Below, in pieces: positions 1 to 4,943 of a stretch of 6,597 nt of DNA (position 1 is the first letter of the stretch; each line of letters begins with the position of its first letter). The DNA comes from JAZDEY01 sp043808325 [NCBI: Candidatus Eiseniibacteriota bacterium] (GTDB lineage: Bacteria > Arandabacterota > Arandabacteria > Arandabacterales). Under the pieces are notes generated by a model. That model searched no databases. It was given only the letters and a program-made list of their open reading frames with translations, and was not told the origin of the DNA. The DNA is taken from assembly GCA_043808325.1 (NCBI GenBank), contig JAZDEY010000049.1:1-6597 (forward strand), read 5' to 3'. The position numbers were made by a program, and so were the translations under genes.

Positions 1-2
1 CC

Positions 3-53
3 CTGACGACCCAAGAAACCCTGGAGGATGTGGCTCATGCGGCTGTCTCCTAA
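3..53 (+). CDS. Possible C-terminal tail of a gene cut by the window edge
   Basis: Starting at base 3, one frame reads LTTQETLEDVAHAAVS and ends in TAA. The composition (alternating acidic, hydrophobic and alanine residues) looks like the helical end of a real protein, and 10 of its 16 codons end in G or C. With only 16 residues visible, no family can be named. The other two frames either stop at once or run into the AT-rich stretch with an implausible composition. This is a weak call that rests on context only: a gene end just before a non-coding interval. Confidence 0.25.
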   Translation: MTTQETLEDVAHAAVS

Positions 54-297
54 CCCGCCCCGATCGGAATCATTTCAAATACATTTATTTGTGAGGCAAC
101 GAATACCCGTTCAGATACTTTTTTACTTGAGGCAACAGGGATTCAGGGACCGACGTGTCCCTCCTTACCTGGCCGTTCCCTATCGGCAGGCTGGTTGTAC
201 TCAGGAAGAATTTCAGGAGAATGGCTCGGATGATCGTGGTCTTCGGAGCCCTATACCATGTCCTGATTGCAGTCGGGCAGTATTTCGAGCGGTGACC
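54..297. other. AT-rich non-coding stretch with a repeated GAGGCAAC motif
   Basis: No convincing gene lies here; the long frames crossing it have unnatural composition and no ribosome site. It contains two related 23-base units at 78-100 and 114-136, both ending in TGAGGCAAC and 36 bases apart, matching at 17 of 23 positions by eye. A small AT palindrome (CAAATA, loop CATT, TATTTG) lies at 76-91. A 24-codon open frame at 221-295 (MARMIVVFGALYHVL...YFER) is preceded by AGGAG, but that motif is only one base from the first ATG (ten from an internal ATG at 230), so I do not call it a gene. Confidence 0.5.
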
Positions 298-326
298 TTG
301 AACGTCGGCGCTCGCTATGGTATGAT
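298..326 (+). promoter_or_regulatory. Sigma70-like promoter for the 311-residue secreted protein
   Basis: A -35 box TTGAAC (298-303, four of six consensus bases) is followed by a 17-base spacer and a -10 box TATGAT (321-326, five of six), with an extended -10 TGG directly before it. Transcription would begin near 333, giving a leader of roughly 60 bases before the ATG at 396. The leader holds a perfect 10-base direct repeat, CAGGCGCGAC, at 340-349 and 370-379. Confidence 0.55.
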
Positions 327-395
327 GGGTCTGTGAGTTCAGGCGCGACGGGACTCGCTTGCTGTAGAACAGGCGCGACACAAGGAGGGTATTCG

Positions 396-1331
396 ATGAG
401 ACAAAGCTACTCTTGTTGGCGAGTGTTCGGCTCAGTGACACTGTGTCTATCGCTCATAACCGCAGTGGCAGTTGCGGCTCTCGCGGCGCCCAGCAGCTGT
501 CCCGAGGAGGCTCCCCTCAAGAACTACACGGGCGGCGGGTCCGTCATATGCCCCTGCTTTGCACAGGGAGAGGAAGCCGGTGCTGTCCTCCAGGCGCCCG
601 CTGGGCATTATCCCATCGAGATCCTGCGTGTCGGCATAGGCTGGGCATCGCAGTATGGCGGAGCACCGCAGTCCTTGGAGGAAGCCATCCACATTTATGC
701 TGCAGGGCTTCCCAATCTCGGCACGCCCATTTTCTCTTTGCCCGGCCCGGTCCTCAATGATGGGTACATCAATGAATTCAACTTGGAGCCACTTTCCGGG
801 GAAATCACGATCAGTTCGGGACCGTTCACGGTTACTCTTGAGTTCCTGAACGCCAATGCCGGAGATCCGTTCGCCCCCAGCATGATTCACGACGGCAACG
901 GCTGCCAGCCCGGTAAGAACGTGGTATATGCCGTCCCTGGAGGCTGGTACGATGCCCGCACGCTCGGCGTTACCGGTGACTGGATCGTCTATGCTATCTA
1001 TCGGCAAGTCAACTGCGGCGCAGGGGTTGGCGAAGACTTGGTCGTCTCCAGCCAGCCGGCCGCTCTCTTCAATCCGCAGCCCAATCCGTTCTGCAGCGAG
1101 ACGCAGATTCAATTCCTCGTGGCAAGCCAGAGGGAAGTTGCTCTTTCCGTGTTGGACGTGCGGGGCCGTCTGGTCGCGACGCTGGCAAGCGGCACGTTTG
1201 CTCCCGGCGTCCATACTGCGGTTTGGTCCGGCATGGCAGCTGACGGGAGACCTGCCGCGGCGGGAGTCTATTTCGTGACGATGCAGGCGGGATCGGTTCG
1301 CCGGACCCAGCGGGTGGTTCTCACGAGGTAG
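396..1331 (+). CDS. Secreted protein with C-terminal FlgD-like sorting domain
   Basis: This 311-residue protein is probably exported and attached to, or released from, the cell surface. The start is fixed by AAGGAGG at 382-388, seven bases before the ATG; a longer frame from 267 has no such site. Residues 1-31 form a signal peptide ending ALAA. The middle (about 35-210) is rich in beta-prone, Gly/Pro and aromatic residues, with cysteines near 35, 52, 54, 170 and 207 that could form disulfides; I do not recognise this part. From about 225 the FlgD-like beta-sandwich begins with FNPQPNPF, continues through LDVRGRLVATL and AVWSGMAADGRP, and ends AAGVYFVTMQAG...RVVLTR. In FCB-group bacteria such domains commonly sit at the C-terminus of secreted proteins, often as type IX secretion signals. 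Whether this host has that machinery cannot be seen here. It has its own promoter and converges on the cupin gene. The biological role is unknown. Confidence 0.85.
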   Translation: MRQSYSCWRVFGSVTLCLSLITAVAVAALAAPSSCPEEAPLKNYTGGGSVICPCFAQGEEAGAVLQAPAGHYPIEILRVGIGWASQYGGAPQSLEEAIHIYAAGLPNLGTPIFSLPGPVLNDGYINEFNLEPLSGEITISSGPFTVTLEFLNANAGDPFAPSMIHDGNGCQPGKNVVYAVPGGWYDARTLGVTGDWIVYAIYRQVNCGAGVGEDLVVSSQPAALFNPQPNPFCSETQIQFLVASQREVALSVLDVRGRLVATLASGTFAPGVHTAVWSGMAADGRPAAAGVYFVTMQAGSVRRTQRVVLTR

Positions 1332-1359
1332 AGCAGGCTGCTTCCTGACGGCCGCCGGG

Positions 1360-1866
1360 CTACTCGCGTGTAAGCGCCGCGATGAGATCTCGGGCTCCGG
1401 GGCAGAATCTCGTCAGATCTTCTCTATGGCCGTGTTCATAGTCAGCAGGATCAAAGCCAGGTGCCATGGTCGCACCTAAGAGGGCAAACTCACCGCCAGG
1501 TAGTAATCTCGATCCCTGCCACACTCCCCCGGGGATAACGATCTGCGGTTCCATGCCGTTTGGAATATCGAGCCCCAATCTGAGCATCTTGAAGGATCCG
1601 TCAGGTCGAATCTGAAGCATTTCCACCGGGTCACCCAGGTAGAAATGATAGATTTCATCGCTGCGCAGCCGATGCATTGCCGAGAATGTATCCGGCGTAA
1701 GGAGATAGTATATGGCTGTGCACAATGGACGTGTACCTCCATAGCCCTCCGGCAGGGCTTCCCCTGGAATGCGCGTCGTGGATCTGTAAGTTTCTGCAAA
1801 ATACCCGCCCTCCACCGGCAGAGGCTTCAGCTTAAGCATAGCTGCGATCTGCGTTACTGACGTCAT
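1360..1866 (-). CDS. Cupin_5 / DUF985 family protein
   Basis: This 168-residue protein belongs to the cupin family known as DUF985 or Cupin_5 (COG3542-like), a compact beta-barrel fold close to the usual family length. Visible signatures are EGGYFAETYRS (19-29), TAIYYLLTPD (50-59), HRLRSDEIYHFYLGDP (65-80), IPGGVWQ (111-117) and the family-typical ending APGFDPADYE (135-144). The histidine/glutamate cluster around 65-74 is where cupins usually bind metal or ligand. The biochemical role of the family is not established, so no reaction is assigned. I chose the ATG at 1866 because GGGAAGG precedes it by four bases; an upstream GTG at 1899 would add 11 residues but has only a poor, immediately adjacent purine run. 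It lies 99 bases downstream of the OmpA-like gene on the same strand and may share its transcript. The cytoplasm is the likely location, as there is no signal peptide. Confidence 0.88.
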   Translation of the reverse strand: MTSVTQIAAMLKLKPLPVEGGYFAETYRSTTRIPGEALPEGYGGTRPLCTAIYYLLTPDTFSAMHRLRSDEIYHFYLGDPVEMLQIRPDGSFKMLRLGLDIPNGMEPQIVIPGGVWQGSRLLPGGEFALLGATMAPGFDPADYEHGHREDLTRFCPGARDLIAALTRE

Positions 1867-1965
1867 ACGGCCTTCCCATCTAACTGCGGGGGCGTGCACC
1901 TCATCCGCACGCGGACGAGATCGCCAACACCCCCGTTTATACCGTGAGGCTTGATTCCGATCGGT

Positions 1966-2631
1966 TTAGCCCTGGGTCTTTTCCTTGGCGACTTCCTTTA
2001 GCTTAGCATTTGCATAGATGCCGACTTCGACCCGGCGATTGAGCTGCTGGCCTTCAGCGGCATCGTTGCTGGCAATGGGCTGGGTCTCCCCGAATCCCGT
2101 TATCGTGAACCGCGTCCGGCTCACGCCCAGGTTTTCCAGGTAGTTCGCAACCGACTCCGCTCGCCGGCGCGACAACGTCATGTTGTAATCCTCCGAGCCG
2201 GTGGCATCGGTATGCCCCGCGATGAGAATATCCGTGTCTTCGTACTTCGTGAGAGCCTCAGCAAACTTCCTGATCTGTTCCTGGCTTGCAGACCTCAAAG
2301 TGGATTTGTCAAAGTCAAAGAGAATCCCTGAATCGAAGGTGACCTTGATGCCTTCGCCGATGCGCTCGACCTTCGCGTTCTCGAGATCCCGTTCCAGTTC
2401 AGCTGCCTGCTTGTCCATGTAGTCGCCGATGAATGCTCCCGCGGTCCCACCGACACCGGCCCCCAGGATCGCACCGACTGCAGTGTTCCCGGCCTTATCT
2501 CCGATAACACCGCCGATTACGGCCCCGGCGCCGGCGCCTATGGCCGCTCCCTTCTGTGCTCGAGTCCAGCCGCAGCTCAAGCTCCCAAGCATCAATAGAC
2601 CTACCAAACTCAATACGATGAACGTCTTCAC
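1966..2631 (-). CDS. Glycine-zipper OmpA-family outer-membrane lipoprotein (YiaD-like)
   Basis: This 221-residue envelope protein should sit in the outer membrane and bind peptidoglycan. Residues 1-19 are a hydrophobic signal, and Cys20 is the likely lipidated residue, although the preceding SLS is not an ideal lipobox because the -3 position is Ser rather than Leu. Residues 28-70 form a glycine zipper (repeated GAxxG and GxxIG patterns ending AFIGDYMDKQ), then a charged helix (72-92) and the OmpA C-terminal domain (about 95-208). That domain shows FDFDKSTL, GHTDATGSEDYN with Asp142, LSRRRAESV with Arg157, GFGETQPIASN and NRRVEV. The Asp and Arg are the family's usual ligands for diaminopimelate. 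The order matches E. coli YiaD. The start is GTG, preceded by AAGGAGGT (2636-2643) with a four-base gap; an overlapping ATG is out of frame. It follows the aldolase/phosphatase gene by 80 bases. Confidence 0.93.
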   Translation of the reverse strand: MKTFIVLSLVGLLMLGSLSCGWTRAQKGAAIGAGAGAVIGGVIGDKAGNTAVGAILGAGVGGTAGAFIGDYMDKQAAELERDLENAKVERIGEGIKVTFDSGILFDFDKSTLRSASQEQIRKFAEALTKYEDTDILIAGHTDATGSEDYNMTLSRRRAESVANYLENLGVSRTRFTITGFGETQPIASNDAAEGQQLNRRVEVGIYANAKLKEVAKEKTQG

Positions 2632-2710
2632 ATTGACCTCCTTGCGTTTGTTGGGACCTCACCCAGTACAAGAGCGACAAGACCTAGGAACATGCCGGAT
2701 GCTTTCTCTC

Positions 2711-3844
2711 CTACTTCGCACGCCTGCCACGCGGCTTTCCCTTCACGGGTCTTACACGGAACTTCTTGTCGAGATCAGCCATCTTCTCGACTATACCCCC
2801 GTACTCGAGCTCGTCGTAGCCCAGCATCGCGCAGCCCGAGAAACCCTGCTCCCTAATGTCGATGGCCTTCCTGCTCACCTTGTCTCTCACGTAGTCCCAG
2901 AAGGGATGATCGAAGACATCGGCGGGCTCGCTTAGTTTCCCATCATGCACGCAAAAGGCCGTGCAGCTCACAATCGGGGGCCCGTCAAACCAGGATATTG
3001 TGGAGTTTGACTTGACCGGCATCAGAGGCCCCACATGACTCCCGCGCATGAAACCCGCCACAAAGTGCCCGATCTTGAAAGGCTGCAGGACCTCGCCGGT
3101 GGCAGGAAATGGACCCTGTACTCTCACCATCATCACCGGATCGTCCTTGCCGGTGTACTTTCCGGCGATATTGTGGAGCCTTGTTGTACTCACTGCTACG
3201 CACGGCTCACCGGTAGTACGCGAGTGGACGCTCTCGACCACAAAGCGCTGATTGTCGCGGAGCAGCGCGGCGATGTCATAGATCTGCTCGGGTGAATCAA
3301 GCTCAATGACGCGGTCTCCGTCAGTGTGAGAAACATCCATTATGGTGAATCTGAAGCCTTTGAACATGATCGGGCTCAGAATGAGCCCCGAATTGTACAT
3401 CGGGTCAACCAACGCAAGATAGACCGGGAGATTGTAGGCCCCGGGGTCTGTCTTGTCCGCAGCGAACATTAGGAAAGATTCATTGGGTCTCTCCTCAAAC
3501 TGCATCTCACAGATGCCCGGTCCGAGCCCCCGTATGTTGCCCGAAAAGGCGCTCTTGAGGAGATCCTGGCCTGCACCATACAGGCCCTGCTTGCGAGCGT
3601 CCTCGGCAGCAGACCAGAACGCATCCCAGACCAGTTTGTGTATTTCGGGGGCGCTGACACCTCTCACATGCGAGAGAAGCACGGCAATGTCATCTCCAGT
3701 GTGAGAGATGTAGGAGTCCTTGATCAAGTGCTTCCCCTCACGTGCAATGAAGTCGCTGACAGCGCCCATGAGGCGCGAGCCCGGCTTTATGTGACCGCCG
3801 ATACTACCAACGTCTGCCTTGGCGAGAGTGAGAGTTATCTTCAT
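2711..3844 (-). CDS. fbp: Archaeal-type (class V) fructose-1,6-bisphosphate aldolase/phosphatase
   Basis: This 377-residue cytosolic enzyme should both condense dihydroxyacetone phosphate with glyceraldehyde 3-phosphate and remove the 1-phosphate, giving fructose 6-phosphate in a unidirectional gluconeogenic step. It is a Mg-dependent family best known from archaea and deep-branching, often thermophilic bacteria. Family signatures run the full length: KADVG with Asp11, His18, HTGDD with Asp51-Asp52, LYGAGQDLL with Tyr89 and Gln93, FSGNIRGLGPG, FEERP, ADKTDPGAYNLP with Asp130-Lys131, GKYTGKDDP (228-236) with Tyr230, Schiff-base Lys233 and Asp234-Asp235, FMRGSHVGPLMPV, FDGPP and Tyr348. All metal and catalytic residues I know of for the Sulfolobus enzyme have a counterpart, shifted by one or two positions. 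The start is the ATG preceded by GGAGGT (3852-3857) with seven bases between; the frame stays open to a GTG at 3922, but the family begins at MKITLTLAKADVG. The tail is basic (KGKPRGRRAK). No other FBPase gene is visible here. Confidence 0.95.
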   Translation of the reverse strand: MKITLTLAKADVGSIGGHIKPGSRLMGAVSDFIAREGKHLIKDSYISHTGDDIAVLLSHVRGVSAPEIHKLVWDAFWSAAEDARKQGLYGAGQDLLKSAFSGNIRGLGPGICEMQFEERPNESFLMFAADKTDPGAYNLPVYLALVDPMYNSGLILSPIMFKGFRFTIMDVSHTDGDRVIELDSPEQIYDIAALLRDNQRFVVESVHSRTTGEPCVAVSTTRLHNIAGKYTGKDDPVMMVRVQGPFPATGEVLQPFKIGHFVAGFMRGSHVGPLMPVKSNSTISWFDGPPIVSCTAFCVHDGKLSEPADVFDHPFWDYVRDKVSRKAIDIREQGFSGCAMLGYDELEYGGIVEKMADLDKKFRVRPVKGKPRGRRAK

Positions 3845-3904
3845 CGCGCTGACCTCCGCTTTCACCCGCTTGCACGTTATTCGATTTGGAGATGTCACGC
3901 ACCT

Positions 3905-3919
3905 TGCGCTCATAGCGCA
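3905..3919. repeat. Short perfect inverted repeat upstream of the FBPase gene
   Basis: TGCGCT and AGCGCA flank a three-base centre (CAT), forming a 15-base dyad about 60 bases upstream of the FBPase start codon and directly after the stop of the decayed FlgD-domain frame. It could be an operator or a small hairpin in the FBPase leader. There is no T-run on either side, so an intrinsic terminator is unlikely. Confidence 0.3.
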
Positions 3920-3921
3920 CA

Positions 3922-4257
3922 CTAAAAGCTAATTGTCTGCCTAACTACGACCACTTGCAAGCTCGAAATCCGGAGGTAATCCGCCATACAGGACAGTTTT
4001 CGCAACTCTCTGAGGAGTGTCCTCACTATAGCAGTCGTGTCCGGACTCCAGACCCTGAGGCGAATCTCAGCCTGCTGCGGAAGCGCAAAGTCAATCTCGG
4101 TGGCACTGCTCCCGGAGACGTCCAGATTAGCACAAAACGGATTCGGGATGTTCTGCCTGAGCTCGAATCTGTCGGGTGGCGGACCAGGAGGCCCTCCCGA
4201 TGCTAGTAGGGTAGGCACCACAAGCAATGCGAACGCGCATATGAACAAAGGCTTCGT
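3922..4257 (-). pseudogene. Decayed short exported protein with truncated FlgD-like domain
   Basis: The frame encodes KPLFICAFALLVVPTLLA (a signal peptide), then a Gly/Pro-rich linker and FELRQNIPNPFCAN...ATEIDFALPQQAEIRLRVWSPDTTAIVRTLL, which is clearly the first half of a FlgD-like C-terminal domain. An excellent ribosome site, AAGGGAGGGG (4266-4275), lies eight bases before codon 4255-4257, but that codon is ACG where ATG would be expected. After RTLL the second half of the domain (WDGxDxxGxxxxxGVYFYRL) is missing; the frame ends in an unrelated-looking tail, LRKLSCMADYLRISSLQVVVVRQ. The neighbouring frame there reads VAKTVLYGGLPPDF, close to the domain's usual V(R/K)TLxxGxLPAGF step, which suggests a frameshift plus deletion. 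The frame stays open upstream to 4401 without a good start. The alternative is a short functional exported peptide started at a near-cognate ACG or at a weak GTG (4284). Confidence 0.6.
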
Positions 4258-4438
4258 CGGAGTATCCCCTCCCTTCTGTCCCACTATGTCATGCCCCTGA
4301 AGCTCCATTATGACATATTGAGTAGCATTAGAATAGGCGGACACCTCCTCATCTTCGCAGTGTGGTAAACGCTGGCTGGGCATAGAAGACGGTTCTTGCA
4401 ACTTCCTGAGGTCGGAGGAGTGCCTTGAGGTAAGCAGT
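3985..4438 (-). repeat. Diverged 51/58-base direct repeat flanking the decayed FlgD-domain gene
   Basis: On the minus strand, 4035-3985 and 4438-4381 align. Both begin ACTGCT, share CACTCCTC, and then AG..AGTTGC.A.AAC.GTC.T.TATG. By eye 37 of 51 positions match, with a seven-base insertion (CGACCTC) in the upstream copy. In the same relative frame both copies encode EVA(K/R)TV(L/F)Y. The upstream copy is probably the leftover end of another gene of the same type, so this stretch may hold two eroded copies in tandem. Confidence 0.4.
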
Positions 4439-4498
4439 TTAGTGGTCTCCCTCCCCTGATACCCATCTACCCCACCATCGATTTGGCATTAATTTCGG

Positions 4499-4524
4499 AA
4501 AAACCCCAAGGGCACAAGTTGGGG
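4499..4524 (-). terminator. Candidate intrinsic terminator, minus strand
   Basis: Read on the minus strand, CCCCAA, a nine-base loop and TTGGGG form a six-pair stem directly followed by TTTTT (4503-4499). The stem is short but the T-run is correctly placed. It would end transcripts that read through from the 431-residue secreted protein before they reach the decayed FlgD frame and the FBPase gene. Confidence 0.4.
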
Positions 4525-4606
4525 GGTCCCTTTAGCTGCGCGTGTATCTACCTATCCGGCCGCGCGATCACCAGGGGAGATACTTGACCCCACAGAAAGG
4601 CTCAGG

Positions 4607-4837
4607 GTGTCAGTTTCTGGACACCTACTTGAACTGCGCCTTGATCTGACCCGGGTGGTGGGTCGTGCCCACCTCGGAGTATGCCCTCGTTCCAAGAAAC
4701 CCCTCCGCAAACGGGGAGGCTTTGAAGGGAAATCACCAACAGCTATCAGAGGGCGGGTCGAGAGTGCTCATCCATCAAGTGTCAGTTTTTTGACAACGCC
4801 TTCACTCTTTGAATTATGCTTTGATCTTGCCCCAGGT
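4607..4837. repeat. Pair of diverged direct repeats with internal hairpins
   Basis: Units at about 4607-4656 and 4779-4837 share the order GTGTCAGTTT, a GACA half-stem, TTGAA, a (C/T)TTGATCT block and a CCC..GGT end; the second has about seven extra bases before TTGAA. In each, the first part folds into a small hairpin: GGTGTC/GACACC in one and TGTCA/TGACA in the other. The sequence differs but the pairing is kept. They are about 172 bases apart. The form resembles ends or sub-terminal repeats of a small mobile element, but no transposase or matching terminal inverted repeats are visible. Confidence 0.4.
4700..4719. terminator. Strong G+C hairpin, possible terminator
   Basis: CCCCTCCG and CGGGGAGG enclose a CAAA loop, pairing at all positions but one (C4702-A4717) and including one G-T pair. 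Read on the minus strand it is followed by TTTCTT, and on the plus strand by CTTTG, so it could work as a weak terminator in either direction. The minus strand is more likely, since the only transcription expected here comes from the 431-residue gene. Confidence 0.35.
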
Positions 4838-4881
4838 CCGGGACACTATCAAGGCACCCGTTGTATCCTAATTCGTGGAAG

Positions 4882-4922
4882 TTGTGAGAAGAGAACCAAA
4901 GATGATGCCTCAGCTCTCACAA
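4882..4922. repeat. 8-base perfect inverted repeat after the 431-residue gene
   Basis: TTGTGAGA (4882-4889) and TCTCACAA (4915-4922) pair perfectly around a 25-base loop, starting 22 bases downstream of the stop codon of the secreted protein on the minus strand. It may be a 3' mRNA-stabilising hairpin. There is no T-run to support termination. Confidence 0.3.
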
Positions 4923-4943
4923 TCGTACCCGTTCACTGCCGCC

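Larger units (their letters stand above)
4402..4943. other. Gene-free, hairpin-rich intergenic region
   Basis: No believable gene lies between the stop of the 431-residue protein and the decayed FlgD frame. A plus-strand frame crossing it (4607-5137) has no ribosome site, overlaps the real gene, and has arginine- and proline-rich shadow composition. The interval is instead packed with stem-loops at 4504-4524, 4606-4625 (GGTGTC/GACACC), 4657-4673 (GGTGGG, loop TCGTG, CCCACC), 4700-4719 and 4780-4795, with an 8-base inverted repeat at 4882-4922. It also holds the two related units described separately. It may be the debris of a small mobile element or a structured transcript. Confidence 0.45.

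Noticed and set aside
78-136. 36-base spacing of the GAGGCAAC units as a possible CRISPR array
   Set aside because: There are only two diverged copies with no constant repeat, no third unit at the next interval and no cas gene nearby.
85-441. 118-codon minus-strand frame near the left end
   Set aside because: It runs through a promoter, a leader and an AT-rich repeat, has unnatural composition and no ribosome site, and overlaps the start of the first secreted protein.
447-1214. 255-codon minus-strand open frame opposite the first secreted protein
   Set aside because: It lies wholly antisense to a gene with a signal peptide and recognisable C-terminal domain, has no ribosome site, and shows no family motif. 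Long antisense frames are expected opposite G+C-rich codons.
1332-1359. Bidirectional terminator between the converging genes
   Set aside because: CAGG/CCTG is only a four-base stem and there is no T-run on either strand.
60-1965. 13-base match CCGATCGGAATCA at 60-72 and on the minus strand at about 1953-1965
   Set aside because: A single 13-base match on either strand is near chance expectation in 6.6 kb, and its core is a short palindrome. There is no extension on either side.
2429-2935. 168-codon plus-strand frame rich in Ala and Pro
   Set aside because: The Ala/Pro content is the complement of the glycine zipper codons of the OmpA-like gene; the rest is antisense to FBPase.
11-4702. 11-base match CCAAGAAACCC at 11-21 and 4692-4702
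   Set aside because: It is too short to exceed chance; flanking bases do not align beyond it.
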